A stretch of DNA of 64,000 bases, taken from NCBI RefSeq assembly GCF_014655595.1, contig NZ_BNBL01000006.1:398426-462425 (forward strand), in the 5' to 3' direction. A model generated the notes under the pieces. The model did not search any database. It worked only from the letters and a program-made list of their open reading frames with translations, and was not told where the DNA came from. Made by a program: the position numbers and the translations under genes. Source of the stretch: Streptomyces griseocarneus. GTDB taxonomy: Bacteria; Actinomycetota; Actinomycetes; Streptomycetales; Streptomycetaceae. Position 1 is the first letter of the stretch. Each line of letters opens with the position of its first letter. Below are positions 49,039 through 56,238 of the stretch, piece after piece.

Positions 49039-49246
49039 TCTGGCCTAAGAGTGGCCGGTAGTTCGACAGAAGGACGCCGCAGCGGCACCGCACGCGGACG
49101 TGACGGCCGCAACGCGACCTGTTGCAGTGCTGTGACAGTCGGCGGACAGCGCCATGAAACTGGCCCGGCAGAGTTCTTCTCACCGGGCGGTTCCAGGGTC
49201 CGGGTCACTGACGGACCGAGCTGGCTCCACCGACGGGGGGCGCGAG

Positions 49247-50002
49247 ATGAACACACTGCACAGCACCACGAACAGCGCAGTTCGCACGCGCCTTCACGAC
49301 GCCGGTCGGAGCGGTGAGAAGTCCGGTGCCGTGGGCGGGCGGGGGTGCGCTCGCGGTACCGGACGTACGGTACGGCCGCCGTACATGGTGGCCATCGACG
49401 CGATCGCGTACGGGGAGGCCGCACAGGGCGCGGGGGGCGCCCGGACGGCCACGGGGGGACGCGGCACCAGCGTGTCGCGGACGGAGGCGGAGTTCACCGC
49501 CTACGTCCAGGAGCGCCGGGCCTCCCTGTACGCGACCGCGTACCACCTGACCGGTGACCGGCACGAGGCCGAGGACCTGCTGCAGAGCGCGCTGTTCTCC
49601 ACCTACCGCGCCTGGGACCGGATCAGCGACAAGGCCGCGGTCGGCGGCTACCTGCGCCGCACCATGACCAACCTGCACATCAGCGCCTGGCGCCGCCGCA
49701 AGCTCAACGAGTACCCGACCGAGGAACTCCCCGAGACGCCCGGCGAGACCGACGCGATGCGCGGCACCGAACTGCGCGCCGTGCTCTGGCAGGCGCTCGC
49801 CCGGCTGCCCGAACTGCAGCGCACCATGCTGGTCCTGCGCTACTACGAGGGCCGCACCGACCCGGAGATCGCGGAGATCCTCGACATCAGCGTCGGCACC
49901 GTCAAGAGCAGCATCTGGCGCTCGCTGCGCCGCCTGCGCGACGACGAGGTCATCGGCTCCGACCGGGGCGTCAGGGAGTCCTTCGGCGAGCTGGTGGCCT
50001 AG
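49247..50002 (+). CDS. sigQ: ECF sigma factor SigQ
   Basis: A 251-residue ECF sigma factor of the SigE-like (SigE/SACE_1649) subfamily. Region 2 (LYATAYHLTGDRHEAEDLLQSALFSTYRAWDRI) and region 4 (RLPELQRTMLVLRYYEGRTDPEIAEILDISVGTVKSSIWRSLRRLR) are complete. About 75 residues precede region 2, more than usual. ATG 49247 follows GGGGGGCGCGAG; an upstream ATG at 49154 is unlikely. Divergent from afsQ1. In S. coelicolor AfsQ1 activates sigQ and SigQ antagonises AfsQ1. The 208-bp gap holds isolated GTGAC/GTCAC half sites, but I found no clean GTnAC-n6-GTnAC pair. Confidence 0.9.
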   Translation: MNTLHSTTNSAVRTRLHDAGRSGEKSGAVGGRGCARGTGRTVRPPYMVAIDAIAYGEAAQGAGGARTATGGRGTSVSRTEAEFTAYVQERRASLYATAYHLTGDRHEAEDLLQSALFSTYRAWDRISDKAAVGGYLRRTMTNLHISAWRRRKLNEYPTEELPETPGETDAMRGTELRAVLWQALARLPELQRTMLVLRYYEGRTDPEIAEILDISVGTVKSSIWRSLRRLRDDEVIGSDRGVRESFGELVA

Positions 50003-50049
50003 AAGGAACGGGGGGAACGGGGGAAACACGGGGGGAACACGGGGGAAAA

Positions 50050-50091
50050 GAGAGCGGGCGGGCAGCCGGGGGGACTGCCACGCCCGCTCTC
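50050..50091. terminator. Terminator between sigQ and the convergent kinase-like gene
   Basis: GAGAGCGGGCG (50050-50060) pairs with CGCCCGCTCTC (50081-50091), with inner GGCAG/CTGCC. A purine-rich run of repeated GGGGGAA-type units (50008-50048) precedes it. Confidence 0.8.
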
Positions 50092-50117
50092 GCACGTTCC
50101 CGGGGGCGTACGCGCTC

Positions 50118-50774
50118 TCAGGCGCCGACGCTCTCGCGCCGGCCGGCGGCCGCGGCGGCGATGCGGCCCATGGCCGTCTCCCCGCCGCAGGCGAACGCCC
50201 CGAGCGCCGTCTGCCGGGCCACGATCGCCCGCTCCGAACGCATCAGCCGCAGCCCGCGCCGCACCAGCGTCGGCACCGGCTTGCGGGCCTCGCGCAGATC
50301 GCGCAGCAGCCGCCGCCGGAACGTCGTCGACGGCCGGCCGCGCAGGCACAGCGCGTCCGCGAGGTGACCGAGATCACGGCACCGGTCGATGATGTCCGCC
50401 GCGAAGATGCCCTCCGCGATGAACAGCGGGGTGCGCCCGATGTCCAGCGCGCTCTCGCCGACCCGCGAGCTGGTGGAGATGTCGTACACCGGCACGTTCG
50501 TACGGGCCGTACGGCACAGGGCGTCGATCGCCGCGACGGCCGCCTCCGCGTCCCACGACAGCGGGGAGTCCCAGTCGGTGCCGCCGCCCTCCGCGAGCAG
50601 CGGCAGCGTGGGGTCGTGCCCCTCCTTGTAGAAGTCGTCGAGGTTGAGCACCGGCAGTCCGGTGCGGGCGGCCAGGGACGACTTTCCGGAACCGGACGGA
50701 CCGGTGAGCAGGATGACGCGCGCGGAGGGCAGGAGGGGAGTCACGGGACACCAGTGTGAGGCATTGCGCCGCAT
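50118..50774 (-). CDS. Uridine-kinase-like P-loop protein
   Basis: A 218-residue ATP-binding protein with Walker A LLTGPSGSGKSSLA, LNLDDFYKEGHDPTLPLL (as in uridine kinases), PVYDISTSSR and FIAEGIFAADIIDRC. It resembles uridine/cytidine kinase and phosphoribulokinase-fold proteins. A salvage role would fit the nucleoside genes around it, but no regulon operator is present. ATG 50774 has a weak site; GTG 50744 is an alternative. Confidence 0.8.
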   Translation of the reverse strand: MRRNASHWCPVTPLLPSARVILLTGPSGSGKSSLAARTGLPVLNLDDFYKEGHDPTLPLLAEGGGTDWDSPLSWDAEAAVAAIDALCRTARTNVPVYDISTSSRVGESALDIGRTPLFIAEGIFAADIIDRCRDLGHLADALCLRGRPSTTFRRRLLRDLREARKPVPTLVRRGLRLMRSERAIVARQTALGAFACGGETAMGRIAAAAAGRRESVGA

Positions 50775-50874
50775 GGGGGATCCCCCTGGGTCGTGACGTG
50801 CGCGGAGCGTAGTGCGTCCACTACGTTGCGTTGTCGATCCTCACATACTCACACGGCTCTCACGGCAGGTGGTC

Positions 50875-51300
50875 ATGGCCTCCCAGGCACGTCACGCACG
50901 CTCTCCCCTCCCACCCCCGCGCCGCCGGCGCGCCCTGGCGCGGATGGGGATGACCCTCTCCGCGGGCGCGGCGCTCGTCGCGGCCGGCGCGGCGGAGGCC
51001 CAGGCCCAGCCGCAGGTGCCGCGCGCCGAGTTCGGCCGCCAGGACGTCGGCGCGGCGTTCGAGGGGACCGCCATCGCGCTGCAGAAGTCGGTGGAGGGCC
51101 TGTCGCCCGTGGTGAAGACGTTCAAGTACCACCCGCTCGCGGGCACCGCGGTGGACCCGCTGAACAACGGGGCCAGCACCCAGATCTCCAACTTCAAGCC
51201 GGTCAGCACCCAGCCGGTGACGGCGCCCGTCACCACCCGCGGCCAGGTCGGCGACCTGCCCGTGGCGGGCCAGCTGCTGGGCGGCGTGCTGCCGGGCTGA
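50875..51300 (+). CDS. Small secreted protein (141 aa)
   Basis: A 141-residue protein with an extended n-region (RHARSPLPPPRRRR, possibly Tat-like but without a clear RR-x-FLK motif) and a hydrophobic core ending near AEAQAQP. The mature part includes FEGTAIALQKSVEGLSPVVKTFKYHPLAGTAVDPLNNG. No family recognised. ATG 50875 follows CAGGTGG. CGTAGTG (50808-50814) and CACTACG (50819-50825) form an inverted repeat about 50 bp upstream that may be an operator. Confidence 0.68.
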   Translation: MASQARHARSPLPPPRRRRALARMGMTLSAGAALVAAGAAEAQAQPQVPRAEFGRQDVGAAFEGTAIALQKSVEGLSPVVKTFKYHPLAGTAVDPLNNGASTQISNFKPVSTQPVTAPVTTRGQVGDLPVAGQLLGGVLPG

Positions 51301-51320
51301 GCGGCACCGGCACACGCGAC

Positions 51321-51358
51321 GACGGCGGGCTTCCCCCGTGAAGGGGAAGCCCGCCGTC
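51321..51358. terminator. 16-bp bidirectional terminator
   Basis: GACGGCGGGCTTCCCC (51321-51336) pairs perfectly with GGGGAAGCCCGCCGTC (51343-51358) around CGTGAA, between the secreted-protein gene and the convergent aldehyde dehydrogenase genes. Confidence 0.88.
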
Positions 51359-51383
51359 ATGCGTTGCGCGGCCCGGAGGAGGC

Positions 51384-52268
51384 CTAGTAGGACGAACCGC
51401 CCGCGCCCAGCGAACCCGTGGGGTGCCAGACGGTCTTCGTCTCGAGGAAGGCGGTCAGCCGGCCCGTGCCCGGGTCGGCGGCCCAGTCCACAGCCTGTGG
51501 ACGGACGACGCGCTTGAGGTTGTCCGCCGCGGCGACCTCGAGGGCCTTCGCGAGCTCCTCGTCGGCACCCGCCAGGTCGATCGCGTTGACGTCCTGGTGC
51601 GCGGCGAGGGACGGAGAGATCTCCGCGGCCTTGCCGGACAGGATGTTGACCACGCCGCCGGGAACGTCGGAGGTGGCGAGCACCTCGCCCAGCGACAGCG
51701 CGGGCAGCGGGGCCTTCTCGGACGTGATGACGACGACCGTGTTGCCGGCGGCGATCACCGGGGCGATCACCGAGACCAGGCCCAGGAGCGAGGACTCCTG
51801 CGGGGCCACGACGGCCACGACGCCGGTCGGCTCGGGGGAGGAGACGTTGAAGAACGGCCCCGCCACCGGGTTGGTGCCCCCGACGACCTGGGCGATCTTG
51901 TCGGTCCAGCCCGCGTACCAGACCCAGCGGTCGATCGCGGCGTCCACCTGGGCCGCGGCCTTGGACTTCGACAGCCCCTCGGCGTCGGCGACCTCGGCGA
52001 CGAACTGGTCGCGACGGCCCTCGAGCATCTCGGCGACGCGGTAGAGGATCTGGCCGCGGTTGTACGCGGTCGCCCCCGACCAGCCGCCGAACGCCTTGCG
52101 CGCCGCCACGACGGCGTCACGGCCGTCCTTGCGGGACGACAGGGGGGCGTTGGCGAGCCACTTGCCCTTGGAGTCGGTCACCTCGTACACCCGCCCGCTC
52201 TCGGACCGGGGGAACTTGCCCCCGACGAACAGCTTGTAGGTCTTGAGCACGCTCAGACGATCAGACAT
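51384..52268 (-). CDS. Truncated aldehyde dehydrogenase-like protein (no catalytic Cys)
   Basis: A 294-residue protein covering only the first half of an aldehyde dehydrogenase: YKLFVGGKFPRSESGRVYEV, AFGGWSGATAYNRGQILYRVAEML, and an NAD-fold segment GVVAVVAPQESSLLGLVSVIAPVIAAGNTVVVI. The catalytic Cys region and the C-terminal half are absent, and the usual WNFP motif is altered (PQESSLL). It is intact as an ORF and overlaps the full-length partner by 8 bp. This full-length plus truncated pairing recalls ALDH16 proteins. A structural or regulatory subunit is more likely than a pseudogene. Confidence 0.82.
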   Translation of the reverse strand: MSDRLSVLKTYKLFVGGKFPRSESGRVYEVTDSKGKWLANAPLSSRKDGRDAVVAARKAFGGWSGATAYNRGQILYRVAEMLEGRRDQFVAEVADAEGLSKSKAAAQVDAAIDRWVWYAGWTDKIAQVVGGTNPVAGPFFNVSSPEPTGVVAVVAPQESSLLGLVSVIAPVIAAGNTVVVITSEKAPLPALSLGEVLATSDVPGGVVNILSGKAAEISPSLAAHQDVNAIDLAGADEELAKALEVAAADNLKRVVRPQAVDWAADPGTGRLTAFLETKTVWHPTGSLGAGGSSY

Positions 52269-53691
52269 CGAGGTAGGCCTCCAGACCGTGGCGACCGCCC
52301 TCGCGGCCGAAGCCCGACTCCTTGAAGCCGCCGAAGGGCGAGGTCGGGTCGAACTTGTTGAACGTGTTGGCCCAGACGACGCCGGCCCGCAGCTTGCTCG
52401 CCACCGCCAGCATCCGGGAGCCCTTCTCCGTCCAGATGCCGGCCGACAGCCCGTACTGGCTGTTGTTGGCCTTCGCCACCGCCTCGGCGGGCGTGCGGAA
52501 GGTCAGCACGGACAGCACCGGGCCGAAGATCTCCTCGCGGGCGATCCGGTGGGCCTGGGTGACGTTCGTGAACAGCGTCGGGGCGAACCAGTAACCGGCG
52601 CCCGGCAGCTCGCACGCCGGGGCCCAGCGCTCCGCGCCCTCGGCCTCGCCGCTGTCGGCCAGCGCCGTGATGCGGGCCAGCTGCTCGGCCGAGTTGATCG
52701 CGCCGACGTCGGTGTTCTTGTCGAGCGGGTCGCCGACGCGCAGCGTCGACATCCGGCGCTTGAGGGCGTCCAGCAGCTCGTCCTGGATCGACTCCTGGAC
52801 CAGCAGGCGGGAGCCCGCGCAGCAGACCTGGCCCTGGTTGAAGAAGATGCCGTTGACGATGCCCTCGACCGCCTGGTCGATGGGCGCGTCGTCGAAGACG
52901 ATGTTGGCGCCCTTGCCGCCCAGCTCGAGGGTGAGCTTCTTGTCCGTACCGGCGACGGTACGGGCGATCTGCTTGCCGACGCCGGTCGAGCCGGTGAAGG
53001 CCACCTTGTCGATGCCGTCGTGCGCGACGAGCGCGGCACCGGTCGAACCGTCGCCGGTGAGGATGTTCACGACACCCTTCGGCAGGCCCGCCTGGCGGCA
53101 GATGTCGGCGAAGAACAGCGCCGACAGCGGCGTGGTCTCGGCCGGCTTGAGGACGACGGTGTTGCCCGCCGCCAGCGCCGGGGCGATCTTCCACGCCAGC
53201 ATCAGCAGCGGGAAGTTCCACGGGATGACCTGGCCCGCCACGCCCAGCGGGCGGGGGTTGGCGCCGAAGCCCGCGTGGTCGAGCTTGTCGGCCCAGCCGG
53301 CGTAGTAGAAGAAGTGCGCGGCGACCAGCGGGAGGTCCGCGTCGCGCGTCTCCTTGATCGGCTTGCCGTTGTCCAGGGTCTCCAGGACGGCCAGCTCGCG
53401 CGAGCGCTCCTGGATGATCCGGGCGATCCGGAACAGGTACTTCGCGCGCTCGGCGCCCGGCAGCGCCGACCACTTCTCGAACGCCTTGCGGGCGGCCTTC
53501 ACGGCCGCGTCCACGTCCTCGGCCGAGGCCTGGGCGACCTCGGAGAGGACCTCCTCGGTCGACGGCGAGACGGTCTTGAAGACCTTGCCGTCGGACGCCT
53601 CGCGGAACTCGCCGTCGATGAACAGCCCGTAGGAGGGGGCGATGTCGACGACCGCGCGCGACTCCGGCGCCGGTGCGTATTCGAAAGCCAT
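52261..53691 (-). CDS. Aldehyde dehydrogenase
   Basis: A 476-residue NAD(P)-dependent aldehyde dehydrogenase. Motifs: PWNFPLLMLAWKIAPALAAGNTVVLKPAE, FTGSTGVGKQIA, LELGGKGANIVFDDA with the catalytic Glu, FFNQGQVCCAGSRLLVQ with the catalytic Cys, and EEIFGPVLSVLTF. ATG 53691 lies 2 bp after the deoC stop. In this operon it probably oxidises the acetaldehyde released by DeoC from deoxyribose-5-phosphate, working with the truncated paralogue encoded next. Confidence 0.92.
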   Translation of the reverse strand: MAFEYAPAPESRAVVDIAPSYGLFIDGEFREASDGKVFKTVSPSTEEVLSEVAQASAEDVDAAVKAARKAFEKWSALPGAERAKYLFRIARIIQERSRELAVLETLDNGKPIKETRDADLPLVAAHFFYYAGWADKLDHAGFGANPRPLGVAGQVIPWNFPLLMLAWKIAPALAAGNTVVLKPAETTPLSALFFADICRQAGLPKGVVNILTGDGSTGAALVAHDGIDKVAFTGSTGVGKQIARTVAGTDKKLTLELGGKGANIVFDDAPIDQAVEGIVNGIFFNQGQVCCAGSRLLVQESIQDELLDALKRRMSTLRVGDPLDKNTDVGAINSAEQLARITALADSGEAEGAERWAPACELPGAGYWFAPTLFTNVTQAHRIAREEIFGPVLSVLTFRTPAEAVAKANNSQYGLSAGIWTEKGSRMLAVASKLRAGVVWANTFNKFDPTSPFGGFKESGFGREGGRHGLEAYLDV

Positions 53692-53693
53692 GA

Positions 53694-54692
53694 TCAGTCC
53701 ACCGTCACGTAGTCGGGACCGGAGTAGCGCCCGGTGCTCAGCTTCTGCCGCTGCATCAGCAGGTCGTTGAGGAGGCTGGAGGCACCGAAGCGGAACCACT
53801 CGTTGGACAGCCACTCCTCGCCCACGGTCTCGTTGACCAGCACCAGGAACTTCATCGCGTCCTTGGTCGTACGGATGCCGCCCGCGGGCTTCACCCCGAC
53901 CTGGACCCCGGTCGTGGCGCGGAAGTCGCGCACGGCCTCCAGCATGAGCAGGGTGTTCGCCGGGGTGGCGTTCACCGCGACCTTGCCGGTCGAGGTCTTG
54001 ATGAAGTCGGCGCCCGCGAGCATGCCGAGCCAGGAGGCGCGGCGGATGTTGTCGTAGGTCGACAGCTCGCCGGTCTCGAAGATGACCTTCAGCCGGGCCG
54101 CCGTGCCGTCCTGCCGGCGGCAGGCTTCCTTGACGGCCTTGATCTCCTCGAAGACGGAGAGGTAGCGGCCCGCGAGGAACGCGCCGCGGTCGATCACCAT
54201 GTCGATCTCGTCCGCGCCGGCGGCGACGGCGTCGGCCGTGTCGGCCAGCTTGACCGGCAGGGCGGCGCGGCCGGCCGGGAACGCGGTGGCCACGGAGGCG
54301 ACCTTCACGTCCGAGCCCCTGAGGGCCTCGGCGGCGGTCGCCACCATGTCGGGGTAGACGCAGATCGCGGCGGTGCGCGGGGTCTCGCGATCCGTCGGGT
54401 CCGGGTTGAGGGCCTTGGCGCACAGCGCCCGGACCTTGCCCGGGGTGTCCGCGCCCTCGAGGGTCGTGAGGTCGATCATGGAGATCGCCAGGTCGATGGC
54501 GTACGCCTTCGCCGTCGTCTTGATCGAGCGGGTGCCGAGCGCCGCGGCGCGGGCTTCCAGCCCGACCGGGTCGACGCCCGGGAGGCCGTGCAGGAAGCGG
54601 CGCAGCGCTCCGTCGGAGGCGGTCACGTCCGCCATCGACGCCAGTCGCTCGGCGGCTTCGTTGCCGTGTGAGGGAACAGTGGGCATGGTCAC
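53694..54692 (-). CDS. deoC: Deoxyribose-phosphate aldolase
   Basis: A protein of 332 residues from GTG 54692 (330 from ATG 54686). It cleaves 2-deoxyribose-5-phosphate to glyceraldehyde-3-phosphate and acetaldehyde. Signature segments are DLTTLEGADTPGKV, AICVYPDMV, ADEIDMVIDRGAFLAG, KVIFETGEL and ADFIKTSTGK with the Schiff-base Lys. About 60 N-terminal residues precede the conserved core, more than in short DeoC forms. The GTG start is preferred because TATGCT ends 6 nt upstream (leaderless). The promoter spacer holds the nucleoside-regulon operator. Confidence 0.93.
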   Translation of the reverse strand: MTMPTVPSHGNEAAERLASMADVTASDGALRRFLHGLPGVDPVGLEARAAALGTRSIKTTAKAYAIDLAISMIDLTTLEGADTPGKVRALCAKALNPDPTDRETPRTAAICVYPDMVATAAEALRGSDVKVASVATAFPAGRAALPVKLADTADAVAAGADEIDMVIDRGAFLAGRYLSVFEEIKAVKEACRRQDGTAARLKVIFETGELSTYDNIRRASWLGMLAGADFIKTSTGKVAVNATPANTLLMLEAVRDFRATTGVQVGVKPAGGIRTTKDAMKFLVLVNETVGEEWLSNEWFRFGASSLLNDLLMQRQKLSTGRYSGPDYVTVD

Positions 54693-54698
54693 CGGATG

Positions 54699-54727
54699 AG
54701 CATATCTACGCGCGTAGCGCATGTCAC
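54699..54727 (-). promoter_or_regulatory. deoC promoter with operator in the spacer
   Basis: Minus strand: GTGACA (54727-54722, -35), a 17-bp spacer, TATGCT (54704-54699, -10), then 6 nt to GTG 54692. The palindrome CTACGCGCGTAG (54706-54717) lies entirely within the spacer, the classical position for repression by exclusion of RNA polymerase. Confidence 0.8.
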
Positions 54728-54826
54728 CCCCTCCTGCGGAGGGACTGCCTCCGCTGTCATTCGTGCCCTGGCTGTTACCAAGGCCGTTACCGAGGCCGTT
54801 ACCGGGCGTGGGGCACAATCGGCGGC

Positions 54827-55507
54827 ATGACGAGCAGCTCCTCGCAAGCGCCGGACCAGGGGCCCGGCCATGAGCCGGGCCACGGGCCGGTCACCGACCC
54901 CGACCAGAAGCACGCCGACCGGTGCTACCGCTCCGCCGCCGGCATCGCCAGCGGCGTCCTGCTGCTGGCCCTGATCGGCTGGCTGGGCGGTGACGCGATC
55001 GTGCGCGGCGAGGGGAACGCTCCCTGGCTCGCCCTCGCGGGCCTGCTCTTCGCGGTGCCGCTGACCATCGCCTTCACGGTACGCCCCGCGGTGTGGGCGA
55101 GCGAGGACAGGCTGCTGGTCCGCAACCCGTTCCGCACGATCACCCTGCCGTGGGCCACTGTCGAGGCCGTTCGGGCCGGGTACTCGAGCGAGGTGCTCGC
55201 CGGTGGGGCGAAGTACCAGCTCTGGGCCATTCCGGTGTCGCTGCGCCAGCGCAAGACCGCGGCGCGGCGGGCGGCGCGCGATGTCGCACAGGACGTGCGG
55301 GTCGTGTCGCACGGCGGCGGCGCGCTCGAGGGGCCGGTGCGGGCGCCCTCCGACCAGGCGGTCGAGGACCTGCGCGAGCTCGCGGAGCGGTGTGCCGGGC
55401 GGGAGGGGGCGCAGGGGGTGCCGGTGGTTCGGTGGGCGTACGAGCTGATCGTGCCGGCGCTGGTGGGGTTGGTGCTGGTTGTGGCGCTGGGGGTGGCGGG
55501 GGGCTGA
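54827..55507 (+). CDS. Membrane protein with PH-like domain
   Basis: A 226-residue protein. Two helices at about residues 36-56 and 66-84 precede a bacterial PH-type domain (PAVWASEDRLLVRNPFRTITLPWATVEAVRAG, then YQLWAIPVSLRQRK). A third helix lies at the C-terminus (LIVPALVGLVLVVALG). Such proteins are conserved beside deoC/pgm in Streptomyces but have no assigned role. ATG 54827 lies 7 nt after CACAAT, a leaderless layout. Three GTTACC copies 12 bp apart precede it. Confidence 0.78.
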   Translation: MTSSSSQAPDQGPGHEPGHGPVTDPDQKHADRCYRSAAGIASGVLLLALIGWLGGDAIVRGEGNAPWLALAGLLFAVPLTIAFTVRPAVWASEDRLLVRNPFRTITLPWATVEAVRAGYSSEVLAGGAKYQLWAIPVSLRQRKTAARRAARDVAQDVRVVSHGGGALEGPVRAPSDQAVEDLRELAERCAGREGAQGVPVVRWAYELIVPALVGLVLVVALGVAGG

Positions 55508-55589
55508 GGCCGTCTCGCTGGTGCGGGGGCCGGGTGCCGGGGGCTGGGGGTGGCTGCCGCCGGTTGTCGGGGCGGGGGCCGGGGGCTCC

Positions 55590-55695
55590 GGAGGGTGTTC
55601 CGGAATCGGATATTTACGGGCCCGGTGCCGTCTCGCGTGTTGATCGCCCTCACATTGGGCCCACAAATATCCGGCAGCATTCCGGAACACCCTCC
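55590..55695. repeat. Long inverted repeat 1 of the phosphomannomutase-flanking family
   Basis: Outer arms of 17 bp (55590-55606 and 55679-55695, GGAGGGTGTTCCGGAAT and its complement) are perfect. Inner arms CGGATATTTACGGGCCC (55607-55623) and GGGCCCACAAATATCCG pair with two mismatches. The 33-bp central loop is unpaired. It shares the ATTTACGG core with the elements at 56072 and 57970. Confidence 0.8.
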
Positions 55696-55733
55696 TGCGC
55701 CCCCGACCCCCTCCCGTCACCGGGACGGCCAGC

Positions 55734-55869
55734 TGGGGTGGTGGGTGGGGGTGGGTGGGCGGCCAGCCCCGGCTGGGTGGGCAGCCATCCCTGGGTGGGT
55801 GGGCGGCCATCCCCGGGGGCAAGCATCACTGGCTGGGTGGGCAAACATCCCCCGCTGGGTGGGTGGGAC
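55734..55869. repeat. G-rich minisatellite with G-quadruplex potential
   Basis: Repeated CTGGGTGGGC-GGCCATCCC-type units (at about 55735, 55772, 55791, 55831 and 55855) with many GGGTGGG runs. The segment around 55734-55763 has five or more closely spaced G-triplets, enough for a quadruplex on the plus strand. Confidence 0.7.
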
Positions 55870-55904
55870 CTGCCCCCCCCGTTCGGGGCGCGCACCGGTG
55901 CCCC

Positions 55905-55968
55905 CCCGTCTGTGACGTGAGGGGGCCCACCAGCCCCCGCCACCGTCTCCCCGTCTGTGACGTGAGGG
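55905..55968. repeat. Direct repeat CCCGTCTGTGACGTGAGGG, two copies
   Basis: Identical 19-mers at 55905-55923 and 55950-55968, 45 bp apart, each holding the small palindrome-like GTGACGTGA. Purpose unknown; no gene start is adjacent. Confidence 0.7.
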
Positions 55969-56071
55969 AGACCCACCCACCCCCGCCCCTTCCTACCCTC
56001 CCCCTACCCGCCGGCGGCTGTCGGCGGTCGGCTGTCGACTGACGGCGTGAGGGGGCGGGGCGGGGTGGGAC

Positions 56072-56171
56072 GGGCCCTGGTAGGGGCGTCAGGGTTATTT
56101 GCGGCCCTGGTGCGGGGCGAGCATCACTGTTGGGGCTCCGGGCCGTAAATAATCCAGCCCCGGAAGGGCCC
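56072..56171. repeat. Long inverted repeat 2 of the same family
   Basis: GGGCCCT (56072-56078) pairs with AGGGCCC (56165-56171). Inner TTATTTGCGGCCC (56095-56107) pairs with GGGCCGTAAATAA (56140-56152). It lies just past the phosphomannomutase stop and may also act as its terminator. Confidence 0.75.
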
Positions 56172-56238
56172 GGCCCACACCGACCCGGCCCCGCTCCACC
56201 ACGCACCCGCACCCGTACACGCACCCCCACCACGACGA

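Larger units (their letters stand above)
55508..56238. other. 731-bp non-coding region rich in repeats
   Basis: No supported gene. It holds two long inverted repeats (listed separately), a G-rich minisatellite and a 19-nt direct repeat. Open frames here are by-products of GC skew and repeats; none has a ribosome-binding site or family motif. Confidence 0.7.

Noticed and set aside
49039..49246. AfsQ1 box (GTnAC-n6-GTnAC) in the sigQ-afsQ1 gap
   Set aside because: Only isolated GTGAC or GTCAC pentamers are visible; none is paired at the right spacing by eye.
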